Assembly: GCA_012934845.2 (NCBI GenBank)
Contig: WNNJ02003665.1
Location: forward strand, 1-64,000
Direction of reading: 5' to 3'
Length of the DNA: 64,000 bases
Source of the DNA: Pomphorhynchus laevis
Lineage: Eukaryota > Acanthocephala > Palaeacanthocephala > Echinorhynchida > Pomphorhynchidae
Shown: in pieces, positions 10,500 to 21,890 of the stretch
How the letters are laid out: each line of letters starts with the position of its first letter
How positions within the stretch are numbered: position 1 is the first letter of the stretch
Made by a program: the position numbers and the translations under genes
Notes under the pieces: model-generated
Told to the model about the DNA's origin: nothing
Databases searched by the model: none
Seen by the model: the letters and a program-made list of their open reading frames with translations, nothing else

Positions 10500-10620
10500 A
10501 CAGTTTTTAAGTCAGCAGCAGTACTCTACATTTCAGTATTAGTAGACATCATCAGCTACTGATCTAATACCTACATTTCACGTTTCGGCCCTTATAATGT
10601 TGCCCGACGATCACTCGTTT
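10500..10620 (-). ncRNA. Hammerhead-like motif, third type
   Basis: Minus strand, in order: GGGCC, then GAAAC; ACGT plus GTATTAG (III); CAGTAG; CTGATGA; TGTC; CTAATAC plus ATGT (III); A; TACTG. The GTATTAG/CTAATAC pairing is 7 bp and ACGT/ATGT adds 4. Strand order is GAAAC-CTGATGA-cleavage strand, as in the 5.9-kb copy. Confidence 0.45.
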
Positions 10621-10749
10621 GCTTCTATTGACAATTAGATTTAATGAAAGACTTTCTCGTCTTACATTTTGCAAATTTAATTGAAATCATTTCTAATTTC
10701 AAATTAAATCAGCGTTGTTAAGGGAAGTTCTACCTTCAATTTGCCACGA

Positions 10750-11060
10750 AAATAATAGTTGTACATATTATTGTGTAAGTCAAACTATTGACTTCTCATG
10801 CTTTGTTTAATTTTTACAAACAATGGAGTATGCTTACACAATGATCTCAGCATACCATGGTCGAGATGGTTTTCTACGTTCACTTCTCTCGATTTGTTTA
10901 ATGTATTGAGATTCTATATAAAATAAATATTGAATATGATTTTGATTGATTCAAATATATTGATTCTATATTGATTCTAAATGTAGAATATCAATATTCT
11001 ATATTTTGACCACTATGCAGTCATTATTACAATTCAAATTTTTAATGCACGCTACTTTAA
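10750..11060. repeat. Dispersed repeat, duplicated at 15.82 kb
   Basis: The block beginning attgacttctcatgctttg (about 10790-11010) recurs almost unchanged at about 15825-16040. Its leading part (tgtacatattattgtgtaag) also recurs at 11896. The two long copies bracket the LINE-EAF unit. Confidence 0.75.
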
Positions 11061-11189
11061 TCTTATCTAGAAGCCAACAGCCGTTTTTAAAATTTTAAAT
11101 TTTATATAAATACATTTTAAATTTTGAATATCAATATTCCATATTTAAATTATATACAAAATAAAATAAAGTAAATTTTAAAAAAATAC

Positions 11190-11545
11190 ACATTTGAGTT
11201 GGGTGGCTAGGATTGATGTGATATTTTACACGGTTTCACTTATATTATATACTTATGTTATGTTTGTTAACCTATAGTTTGTTATCGATATTGATTTGAG
11301 TAAAGCCTTGCTACTCCGACTTATTCTAATTCTTTCTACTCTTCTCACAACAATTTACTCAAATCGGTTGAACTAATTCTCATCCCTGACAACTTTTAAA
11401 TGAAAAAGTCAAATTAAATGAATTAAATCAGCTAACTGAGTCTACGTATTGTTATATAATTATAAAATAAACAAAACATAATAATGCTAAATCAAAATTT
11501 AATAATTAAATAATAAAATTAATAATTGTTTTTAGATTTTTTATA
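11190..11545. repeat. Penelope-associated repeat copy
   Basis: The 11190-11420 segment (cacatttgagttgggtggct onwards) matches 28408-28650 in direct orientation and 25970-26220 inverted. The 11420-11545 segment matches 23885-24030 inverted. It appears to be a non-coding part of the Penelope-like elements at 23-29 kb. Confidence 0.65.
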
Positions 11546-11637
11546 ATTTAAATCTAGTTAGAAAATAAAAATAAAAAATAAAATTTTAAATAAATATCAT
11601 TTTTATGAATTGACTAATAAATAACAGACGTTGTATC

Positions 11638-11770
11638 AGAATAAGAATTAGAGGTCATCAGGAGGAACTGCTATGCTATCAGGTTTCGGCCCCTAACTCC
11701 TCTACCCAACATAGCAGCGGGGCCAAATACATGCTAATGATGTATTTCCTCTGAAATAACTATCTAAATG
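11638..11770 (-). ncRNA. Hammerhead-like motif, second type (permuted order)
   Basis: Minus strand, in order: perfect hairpin AAATACAT/ATGTATTT; GGCCCC; CTGCTATG (III); GGGTA cleavage strand; GAGGA (I); TTAGGGG (II); CCGAAAC; ACC...CATAGCAG (III); TTCCTC (I); CTGATGA; CCTCTAA (II). The helix pairs CTGCTATG/CATAGCAG, GAGGA/TCCTC and TTAGGGG/CCTCTAA (one G-T) are complementary. The cyclic strand order matches that of the 5.9-kb motif, but starts from a different strand. A related copy lies at 30245. Confidence 0.5.
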
Positions 11771-11999
11771 TAGAATATCAATATTCTATATTTAAATTAA
11801 ATACAAAATAAAATAAAGTAAATTTAAACAAAATACACAAATTATTCATATGTTAAACCTAAATACTCTTTGTGAAATCTTATTTGCTATATATAGTTGT
11901 ACATATTATTGTGTAAGTCAAACTATTGACTTACACTATCTTGTTATGGTGTAAACTATCTTGTTATCTCAATTAACTACTTACACTAATTACAAATGA

Positions 12000-14900
12000 C
12001 TCAGCTAATTACAATTGATTACATCTAATAACACATTGCCGTCGACAACATATTACCGTCGGAAACCCCTTGGTGAATGGAAGGGGCAAAGCTTGGTATT
12101 TGCCCGCATTGTAACAGGCCAATCACACTTACAAAATTCGGAAATGTACGTTTTCATAAGAGTTTTAGGGTTCGGTGCCCAGGCACTAGCTGCGCTTCGA
12201 TTGTTGATTACACACCCACTATTTCCTCCGATGTCGAACTTACAGCCGAACGTCAAATCTACAAAGTATCTGAAATAGCTTCGACCAACGACGTTTCCCA
12301 CAATTTGAACGCATATGAAACGCTTCACCGTATTTGAGCATCACCTACGCTGACAGTAAGACGAATCCCTTGGAGTTTACGAAATAAAGCAGCTCGCATT
12401 TTTTTCAATCTTATTGAGGAGGCACCTGAACATAAATCGCCATATAGCTGGACTAGTCTTTTGGGGATTCGTAAAAGTGTGCCTATCAGCTCATTCAGGT
12501 GATCACCGAAATGTACAAAATCATAGAGAATGCACTAAAGTCAGCCGAAAACAGGCAGTTTGACACTTCCTTTCTCACGCATGTTTGTGCTCAACAAACG
12601 ACCTGACATAAACACGACAAATCAAAGATAATGACAATCGAACTTGTACGACAGGGAAACTACGGCAAGGCAATGAAACGAATATCTTCGTCACGGCTGG
12701 CGCCGTTCACAGAACAGACACACCGTAAGCTCACAGATTTGCACCCACCCGGTAAAGGTATTATAACCTCAATCCCAACGGCAGAACACGGTATTGTCAT
12801 CGATTCGGATACCGTTCGTGATTCAATTTTCTCATTCCCCTCTACATCGTCACCAGGTTGTCTGGGTTTAAGAGCCGAACACCTACAAGACATGATCACA
12901 GCGGACCAAACTGGAAAGCTTCTAAGCCGCCTGACACATCTGATAAATTATATGGCAGCCGGTGACCTGCCTGTAGATATATCTCAATATTTTGCGGGTG
13001 CAGATCTTATCGCTATAGGAAAACCAAATGGAAGTATACGCCCAATAGCGGCAGAAGAATTGTTACGGAGGGTGTGTGCAAAGTGTATTTGCACGAAGAT
13101 GCGCGATAAGTTCACTCAAATATTTCAACCACAACAGGTCGGTGTTGCGGTGGCAAATGGCGCAGATTTAATAATTCACCAGGTTCGACGATTGCACGAA
13201 CAGATGCACACCTCGGAAAATTGGGTATGGGCGAAAGTGGATGTTTCGAACGCTTTTAATACAGTTGACAGGCAATGCTTTATTGACGCAGTCGACATTG
13301 AAGCACCTTCTATCGGACCGTGGATCAAATGGTGCTACTCGCAACCATCAAAATTACGATTTGGAGCAGCAAAAAGCCTTACATCGTCAGCAGGAGTACA
13401 ACAAGGGGACCCTCTGGGCCCATTCCTTTTCGCACTGGCAATCCAACCGATTATTCGGAAAGTCGACTCGGTTACAGGTATCGGTTTTAACAAGTGATAT
13501 TTAGACGATGGAATAATTGGAGGTGAACCCAAGGCAGTTGCTATCACATTAAACATGATTGCAAATGAGCTCGAAAAATCAGACTATCAATGAATTGGCA
13601 AAAAAACCGAATTAATAGGTCACACAGAAGCAATTATCTCAACGCAGACAAAATGGACTCACTCTCCACATACCAAGTCTGACGGCAATTTTACTCTTTT
13701 GGGATGCCCAATTGGTTCGCAAGAGTTTGTAGAAGCATATATCCTAAATAGTTGCTTACCAAACCTAGTAAATGACACAGAGCTTGTCGTGTCGCTTCCG
13801 GACGCTCATGTAGCTTACCTGCTATTGCGCCACTGTGCTTCCGCTCAACGAATAGCATTCCTAATGAGGAATGTAGATCCAGCAAGCACCGAACTTTTCT
13901 GTAAGCAGTTTGATAATGCTGTGATACGGGCGATGGAAATCATCGCTTCAATACATCTGTCAGCGCGAACACGATCTCAAGTTGAGCTCCCACTAAAGAT
14001 GAGCGGTCTGGGCCTTAGGAGTACAAACAAACACAGAGCGGCAACCTTTGCAGCAAGCGTCAGCACAGTGGCCGCGTTTGTGAACCAGGATCCAAATACA
14101 TTTCCTGGCTTTGTAAAAGCGAATGAAATACTTGCGCTACACGGAGCAGAAGTGGAACAACAGGCTTCATCCACAACACAACATCAAATATCGTTCAAAA
14201 TCGACTCAGAGAAGCGGAAAAATCTATAAGACACAGGAGATGATCGGACAAGGGCCAGACTAATAGCGGTATCACAGCCACATGCGAACGCATGGTTACA
14301 ATGGGCCCCAAATCGAAGTCTCGGCCTAGCTCTTGCCGACCAAGAATTTACAATTCTTATAAGAATGTGGTTAGGCCTGCAAATTGCTCCAAGTGACTAC
14401 CGTTGTAGTCGATGTATTCGAAACGCAGATGCTAAGGGCTTCCATGCACTAACTTGCAACTACGGTGGTTTTCTAGGAATGCGTCATAATGGAATTCGTG
14501 ACGTCGTTCTCCAGGCGGCACAATCAGCAGGAATGTATGTAGGTTGCGAGGTTCGAAACCTTGTCCAAAATCTTCAAGAACGGCCAGCCGATATTCTGAT
14601 CTACGGGGTTCTTTTAGATGCTATAGACTTCGCGGTAACACATCCACTACAGAAATCTTTTCTTCGCCAGTCAGCTTATGTTCCTGGTTACGCAGCTGCG
14701 CAGTACGCATCATCTGTCAAAGATAGAAAGTACCGTGCTAAAATGATTGAGGCGGGATATAACTTCAAACCTGCAGTCTTGGAGTGTTACGGCGGCTGGA
14801 ATATGGAAGGGGAGAAAATCATCAGACGAATCGCCCGATACTTAGCAATTCGATCATCTATACCGTACATTATCGCATCTGCACGGCTCTTTCAACGAAT

Positions 14901-15055
14901 ATCAATAGCACTCATGAGAGGAAATTTAAAAGCTATATTATCTAGCATTGATATGTTAAACCGACCGTATTACGAGATCGCTAACCCCATAATGGAGAAT
15001 CCCACACTAAGAATGAACCCCTTCCAGGCACTTGATCTGGCAGTTGACTCTCTTC
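12000..15055 (+). mobile_element. Non-LTR retrotransposon, YLDD type with C-terminal zinc knuckle
   Basis: N-terminal zinc-finger-like block at 12077-12337 (C9-x2-C12, C34-x4-C39). One frame then runs from 12631 to 15114 with three stops: TGA at 13495 just before YLDDGIIGG, TGA at 13591, TAA at 14227. RT marks in order: SSPGCLGLRAEHLQ, GKPNGSIRPIA, KVDVSNAFNTVDR (motif A), GVQQGDPLGPFLFAL (motif B), YLDDG (motif C), LLGCPIG. The end (14400-14700) has CSRC..D..GFHALTC, RHNGIRD and RPADI..DAIDF, resembling a zinc knuckle plus a restriction-like nuclease core. The frame shift between 12337 and 12631 also breaks it. With so few breaks it is a fairly young copy. The 5' part 12137-12251 is duplicated at 16062. 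Confidence 0.8.
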
Positions 15056-15689
15056 ATCGTCAATTGATCAGTCCGTTCCTGGATATATTGAATTTAACAA
15101 TACAAATGAAGTAACTGTCACGCTAGCTAATATACCAGGATCCAGTGTCGATACGTCAGTTTTTACAGGAACTCATAAATTGTGTTCCAACAGAGATTGT
15201 GTACTTATAGAAGAAAACGGAAAATTCGCACTAAAAGTATTGAGCTCTGCAATCACAGTAAAGCCCCAAAGTCTTTCAAGCAAAATTAAGCCACATTTTG
15301 ACACCTTTCTGCAACAATGTGACAATTCATCAAATCATAACGACGCTGATGATCCTGAATCTTTACCTATAAACTCACAGCCAGAAACCGAAATTAGTAA
15401 ACAGACCGTCGGTTATATGACACATGACGTACATACATTATCTGATTCTGAATTGACTGACAGTTTATCGAACGCAAATAGTGATAATCATAAATCGGAC
15501 GGAAGTTTTAATTATGAAACAGAATTATTAACTGACTTTTGTGAAACAAATCAAATGATCACGCCAGCTATAAACAAACAGATGATACCGGAAAAAGGCC
15601 GGCTAGTTGTCAGTGGATCGGTTGATTCAGATATTCTAGATGATTAGGCGCTATCTGAAAGTAGTGATAACGAAGAGGAGGAAATCTAA
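15055..15689 (+). pseudogene. EAF: EAF (ELL-associated factor) partial copy
   Basis: EAF is a nuclear partner of ELL in RNA polymerase II elongation complexes. The frame starting at about 15047 reads SIDQSVPGYIEF, then NEVTVTLANIPGSS, VFTG, RDCVLIEENGKFALKVLSS and ITVKPQ. This matches the conserved second half of the EAF N-terminal domain (family pattern EVTITLPHIPGS, VFKGN, KDCVLIINH, VLEKLSSSI). A Ser/Asp/Asn/Glu-rich tail follows and ends DSDILDD, TAG (15645), ALSESSDNEEEEI, TAA (15687). The family ends in a similar LRNDLQLSESGSDS tail, so the TAG probably replaces a Leu codon. The first part of the domain is absent and the sequence runs straight out of the upstream LINE. No intron is seen over 630 bp, suggesting a processed copy. 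The alternative is the last exon of a real gene using an AG at 15071. Confidence 0.7.
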
Positions 15690-16320
15690 CGCTATTGATT
15701 ATGGACATTATACGAAGAGGTTAACTATTTCTTTGACATTGTTGTTTATAGTCAACTTAGCCTATCATAGTCGTTAATTAATTTTTGATTTATTGAACAT
15801 ATGATATCTTTAGAATAACTATTGACTTCTCATGCTTTGTTTAATTTTTACAAACAATGGAGTATGCTTACACAATGATCTCAGCATACCATGGTCGAGA
15901 TGGTTTTCTACGTTCACTTCTCTCGATTTGTTTAATGTATTGAGATTCTATATAAAATAAATATTGAATATGATTTTGATTGATTCAAATATATTGATTC
16001 TATATTGATTCTAAATGTAGAATATCAATATTCCATATTTAAATTATATACAAAATAAAATTCGGAAATGTACGTTTTCATAAGAGTTTTAGGGTTCGGT
16101 GCCCAGGCACTAGCTGCGCTTCGATTGTTGATTACACACCCACTATTTCCTCCGATGTCGAACTTACAGCCGAATAATCAAATATATTGATTATATATTG
16201 ATTCTAAATGTATAAAAATTATATACAAAATAATATTAATTAAAAAATACACAAATTATTCATATGTTAAACCTAAATATTCTTTTTAAAATCTTATTTG
16301 CTAAATATAGTGATAATTTA
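15690..16320. repeat. Repeat mosaic downstream of EAF copy
   Basis: The probable 3' flank of the EAF copy (15690-15820) is followed by the second copy of the 10.79-kb repeat (15825-16040), then by 114 bp (16062-16175) nearly identical to 12137-12251 of the LINE 5' region, and then by more of the AT-rich repeat. Confidence 0.7.
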
Positions 16321-16639
16321 ATAATTCAAATTTATAATGTTTATATTTCATTACAGGTCCAATGATGATTTTCCTTTTTGCTCAGAGGACAAATGAAGAG
16401 TAAAAAATAAGTTTATTATTTTTCATTTTTTTGTCGAACTGAGTTGCATCGATCTCGACGAAAATACAATCGTGGAACTCGACCATACGCGTCCGACTGT
16501 GAATCACTTAATATCATTAATCACTTAATATTAAAGGAAAGTAAATGAGAAAAAATCAACAGAATAAAAGGTAAACAACTTAAAAAGGAACGTATAACAT
16601 AATAATATTAAAATATAAAGTGAGCCTACATACTTTTTA

Positions 16640-17830
16640 TTCTTTGGTTTTGCCCTTCCTCCAGCTAATATGCAAGATAACTCTGCCTCGCTTCATATCA
16701 TCGATTTTTTAATTTTATCCACAATTTCAAAGATCGATAGATTAGACTTATTCAGAGATCTGTTCAATTTTGCATGGAATCTCTCACATGCACTGTTTGT
16801 CCAATCATAAAGGTCGCTGTCATGAGACTATATATCTCTGCTAAAAACCGAATTATTTGAAGCAAGCCACGTATTAGATACATAATTTAGAAACTCTTCT
16901 ATTCTTGGATCTACTCTCGGAATCTGTTCATTTATTATTTTCCTTCTTCATCAATAAGAGAAATGGATATTAGAGCTAGAGTGCTAATCAATTGGAAGGC
17001 CAATTTAAAATCATAATTTTTACTAAATAGTGTTCTTCGTCTAAGGATGTTCAGCTTCCTCATTAGACATTGTCCGAAGTGAAAAAGCAACCACTGATAG
17101 AAATTGTGGGTAATACTTCTTTTACTGCATAAAAAGCTGCTATTTCAAAATCAATCTAAACCTTAGAGGGGAGAAATTAATATCCTTGTTTTCTAATATC
17201 TCTAATAACTTTCTTAGCATGTAAATATATGCAAATTTCTCCTTTGAGGATATAAAACTAAATATCAAAGGGAAGAACTGGCCATTAGCAACACCATATA
17301 TTATATATTTTTGATAAAAGTGGAGAGAAGAAGACTTAAACCTGTCATCCATAAAAATACGAAGGCTATTAAAGCCTGAAAATCTTCTTATGATGTCAAC
17401 ATTGCCGCTTATCACTTTATTAAGTCTTTCTTCAAAACGTTTATGCATAAGACAATTGACACCATCCTGCCTCAGAAACCATTCTTCTTTAATACTCCAA
17501 AAAAAGGTTTTGGCCAATGAAGGATAGAACATTCTTTTTTTGAGCGGTAGATAAACGTGTTCACACTTGAACACTCAGGATATAAGGATTAATATTTTCT
17601 TTATCGAGTTCCTTCAAAACGAACACTAACATCGCATTTTCATACAATAACGAGCACTAAGAAGGGATCAAAGAATATCGACTCACTCAGCTTCTCTTTG
17701 AACAACATTTTTATTATTTGTTTTAAATCAGTATCGTGATTGTGTTCATTATTTACCAACTCAATATGGTAATCAGTAGAAATAGCGGTTACTGCACACA
17801 AATCATTGCTGCACTTTCAATATTGTTTGT
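16640..17830 (-). mobile_element. FLYWCH/MULE-type DNA transposon transposase, broken
   Basis: Read from 17830 downwards. First comes a FLYWCH-like end: KCSNDLC, a gap, then NNEHNHDTD. The main frame (17574-17140, 144 aa) carries LRIFMDDRFKSSSLHFYQKY, then YGVANGQFFPLIFSFISSKE. These correspond to the first catalytic block of MULE transposases (family pattern DGTFK..P..FYQ..TIHG....PL.Y). Below it are HFGQCLMRKLN (about 17060; family HF.QC..RK.Q) and WTNSACERFHAKLN (about 16790; the C-terminal block). Frameshifts and stops separate the pieces, and the DGTF motif reads DDRF. No terminal inverted repeats were identified. A dead copy. Confidence 0.75.
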
Positions 17831-17939
17831 TTGTATGGCATCTCCAGCTAGCATGAAAGAGATATTTATGGATTATAGAAACTTTTTTCCTTGACTCGAA
17901 GGTAACCATAATATGTTTCTTGACATTATTTTGGGAGTA

Positions 17940-18350
17940 AAAATATTTTTTTAATTAAGAAATTTGGAAGTAGAGGGCCGTAATCTACAAAACAAACAAT
18001 TTTGTCAATATTTTTTTAAGAAAAGAAATTTGCAAGTTGTGAAATTTGGAAGTAGAGGGTCGTAATCTGCAAAGAAATTTGCAAGTAGTGAAATTTGGAA
18101 GTTGAGGGCCGTAATCTACAATATAAACAATTTTGTCAATAATACTATTTAATATTTATGTCGATATTTTATTATTATGTTATTCATTCCTTTTTAAGTA
18201 GTATGTCTTTGTACTTTTAATTCTATTTATTTTATTTTTATTTTCTCATTTACTTTCTATTTAGAATTCTTATTTAGAATTTGGAAGTAGTGAAAATTGG
18301 AAGTAGTGAAATTTGGAAGTAGTAAAATTTGGAAGTAGCGACTATTCACG
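17940..18350. repeat. Degenerate tandem repeat, ggaagtagtgaaattt type
   Basis: The phrase gaaatttggaagtagagggc-like recurs at about 17960, 18045 and 18090. Shorter ttggaagtagtgaaa units recur at 18285-18345. No coding frame. Confidence 0.7.
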
Positions 18351-18379
18351 ACGACAAACATACAGCCAAATTCTCAACA

Positions 18380-19078
18380 CAATATTCGAACAACGATGAA
18401 CTGGGAATGACATAAAACGCCTTAGAGACTATCTCAATTAAAATGAAGTGTACTGCGGATAATTGCAACGTGTATTCAACGGTAATCCTTCCGAGAATGC
18501 TTTCTAAAGATTGACTGGCCCAAGATTACCTCTGTGGATTTTGTGCAGCTCAAACAATCAACGAAACCCAAATTGAAATAACTAAACTTAAAAGCCAGTT
18601 GATATCAAATGATTCAAATCGTTGCTGGACAAACAAAGAGCGTATACATAGAATAGTAAATGAGTCTATCAACTCCTCCCTCAACCGTTGCATCAATAAG
18701 CAGGTATATCATGCTGTTTGTTTTTTCAACGCACACTAGATGTAGATAAATCTTATTATACATTAGCAAACTCTCTTAATATGGAAAGCGCTAGGGCCTA
18801 ACATCTGATAGTTCGTGATTTACCCGTTTCTGAAAGCGAGCAACAAGTTATATTAAATCTATTTGAGGAAATCGGTTGTCCTTTGGTCGGACAAAAACAA
18901 GACTTTCATCGACTCCCTGCACTTTATACTAACTCCCCTCCGTGGGTTAAGGTAAAAACTAGCGTCAGCCATGTTGAATCATCTTTAAAATCTTCGTTTA
19001 AGCTTAAGAATTCATCTATCTTTCATACGGTGTTCTTGTGCCCTGATTTGTCGTAACGATATTACCCATTTTTCACAT
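18380..19078 (+). mobile_element. CR1/L2-like LINE ORF1 fragment, family B
   Basis: Frames spell a Cys-rich start (MKCTADNCNVYST, YLCGFCA), then an RRM-like region (LPVSESEQQVILNLFEEIG, FHRLPALYTNSPPWV, FHTVFLCPDLS). The copy at 36.0-36.7 kb has the same order: LKCTTPGCNVYSA, FPISDDDHTEILKLFQEIG, IPPWLL, GKVCIMPDLSLA. Frameshifts interrupt it, and it ends at about 19078, where the minus-strand LTR-element fossil begins. Confidence 0.65.
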
Positions 19079-19094
19079 AAGATTCGAAGTTGTC

Positions 19095-21600
19095 GGGATC
19101 TAAAAGCGCATATATTGTCCAATAATAACTCGTATGGCAATCCATGCTCTAATAGGACGATTTTTTAATTCAGCACATATTAATTCGTTTGATTCTTCTT
19201 TAATTTGTCTGTAGACGGCGTATCGAGTAGGACCACAGTCAATAATCGTTAAATATATCATTCCAAGATAATGTGTAACATCAACAGCCAATCGCTGTCA
19301 TACCCGATCACAAGAAGAAATTCCATGTTCGTACCGAATGGGATGCGGGTCGATCGTATTACATTAATTACAAGATTTAACTATATATTCCACATCCTTC
19401 CTGTTTACGTTTGAATCGACTTTTCTAGCTAAGCCATATGACCGCTCGACTCCAAAATGCCACAAATTATGCAACTCTCTAAACGTGAGAGATAATCATC
19501 TTGACACCTCGATGCCGTATATAATTTCCCCATCCAATTTACTCTGGTCATAGAATCCCCCAAGTTTTGCATTGAATTTGTATATTCTATTCTTACTCTT
19601 AAATTCAACTCCTCGATCATACATTGAATGGTACATAGTCGCCGCTTAATAAGCATCTCTGCGGCACCCTTCGTCTTTACTCGATAAGTTCTATTGATCG
19701 TCGAATCGATCCATGCCGCAACTTAACGCATATCTGTTCGTATTAGTATATCGGTTAACCCCCATTTGATAGTTAAATTAATTTCTCGACTTACATCCTC
19801 GAGTTCGGCTACATTGATATGGAGTGACTCGTTACTCTTACGTGGCCAAGCCGCATCCTCAACTAAGTTTTCTCCGATTTGTAGTTTTACTCCAAGTGAA
19901 ATATTACTTGCATCACACCACACTATTCTTTTATTAATATCAGGTACTGTCCACTTACCTTTTACAGGATCTTCAGTTTTCAGACGATATAATATTTTTT
20001 CGTACGGATTGAATGGCTTCTTGAGCTAGCATAACGCTCCATTTCGTAACGATTGCCAACCTTTTCGAATAGCTGCAAGCAATACTTAGCCATCCTGTAA
20101 TTGGGTAATGCGATACCAACTTACAGCACAGTGAATATAACATGCGGCGAGTCATTTTTTCGGGAGCATAATTTTCAATGTCTATACAGGACCCTCTGCT
20201 AAAGTATAAATTCCCATCCTCACATTTTGTCACTTGCATTCCCAACACGCGATTGCCCTCAACTTGTATTGCTGGTTTTGCTTTTAATCCGTATTTCGCA
20301 AGATGGTCTATCAATGACTTACTTGATATAATAGTTGTGCCTACGATTATGTCGTCCAGATAGAAATCCGTCGCCGCATATATCCTTGAATTAAGCGCAA
20401 GCACCTTGCTGAGTGTTAAAGTCATAATTCTGGGTGCGATACATAATCCAAATCCAAGCCTTGTTAGCGCATGAGGCTTGCCATCGAAATTTACTAATTA
20501 ATATTTTTATAAACTTGGGCATATTTTTATTTGAAGATAAGCGTTTCGTAGATCGACTATTTCAGTTTTTCCTCGCATCTTTCTCCATTTTCTAATAGTG
20601 CCTTCGCAGACACTAATGTGATCCGCAGTGTGACAACTGATATACCTATTAAATTCCCCAAAGTCAAACACCGGACGAACTTCGTTCTTAGACGCATGCA
20701 TTACTGCCATTAGAGGTAATATTCCACACTCTACACTATTTGGCCATTCCTTTAATATCAATTCTTTGATTCACATCCGTATCTCTTTTATAAACTGCAT
20801 TTCGATACCGCGTTTATTTACGGAATTGTACCGCGGAATACTATTTGTCAGCTGTGGGGCTCTATCGATCCAAATCCACCTCGCCTCCCATTCTCCGTTT
20901 TGGAATCTTATCTCAAAATCTTGATCGGTAATCGTCCACTTGTCCTTATTCATTAATGTTTGCTTAGCTATGTCGAAACTCGTCTCATCCTCGTTGATCA
21001 CGTGGGTAGGGAACGTATTCTCATCTGTATCGGTATGTGTCCCGGTCATGCATACATTGTTGCAATCGTTCATACCTGACGTAATTTGATAACCTGCCCA
21101 AAACGGAACGCATTTTGTTTCTTGACATCGTACACCGAAACGAATTTCGTTAGGAGAAATATACACACACCTTAAATGTCGTATTACATCCATGCCAATT
21201 ATGACATCAACATTGGGTAATATTGCATCCAAGCGATCATCTCTATTAATAACCTTTGTTCGTTGATAGCCAATGACACTAATGCAAATTCAGCACATTG
21301 AGTATTTTGACCAGAGAATGAAGTAACGTCTACCGTCCATACCAATGCGATATCAGCGAAGTATGTATGACCGATCTATTGTGTTTACTGTCAATCAGTC
21401 CCTTACATTCTTTGTCATTTACAATTACATTAATCATTGGTAAGCTGCAGAGTGACTGTGATCGATGGGTGAAGTTTGCGCCTGCGTAGCAACTCCTCCC
21501 TTCTCGTTTCCCTGTATTCGGCAGAATCGTGCTATACGCCCGTACAAACCGCAATTATAGCATCTGATACACCGATTTCTGTATGCGTTTCGTGAAATCA
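19095..21600 (-). mobile_element. LTR-retrotransposon pol fossil
   Basis: A degenerate LTR-retrotransposon copy on the minus strand. Parts in order from 21600 down: aspartic protease region, reverse transcriptase (YLDDIIV box), RNase H region and the start of the integrase. The protease-RT-RNase H-integrase order fits Ty3/gypsy-like or BEL-like elements; I cannot decide which. No flanking LTRs were recognised, gag was not seen, and the integrase side is cut where the LINE ORF1 fragment ends. It is broken in roughly ten places and looks moderately old. Confidence 0.75.
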
Positions 21601-21890
21601 AAAATGTTTTATTTTAAGTCTCACACGATACAGTAACTTACTATCACTGCTCTATCAAATAATGTCAAAATAAAGTCGCTTTTATAATACAGTCGGCATA
21701 ACAATACCATTGATGTAGTGTGCAACACTGCTTACGATTGTTGAGTAGCTGCAGTAATACGTTCGGCACAACACTATAATTGATGTAGTGTTCATTGAGC
21801 ATCTTACCAACGCACTAGGCAACAATAAGGAGATCAAAACGCCCAAACCGTCAGCACAATAACTAATAAATTCTGCGTTAGAATAATGTA
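21600..21890. other. Unassigned, small internal repeat
   Basis: The phrase ttgatgtagtg plus neighbouring words recur at about 21710 and 21780, suggesting a degenerate tandem repeat. No gene seen. Confidence 0.4.

Noticed and set aside
17960-18350. CRISPR-like short repeats
   Set aside because: Repeats are degenerate, irregularly spaced and in a eukaryotic context.
19766-20029. 87-aa plus-strand ORF
   Set aside because: Antisense shadow of the LTR-element fossil.
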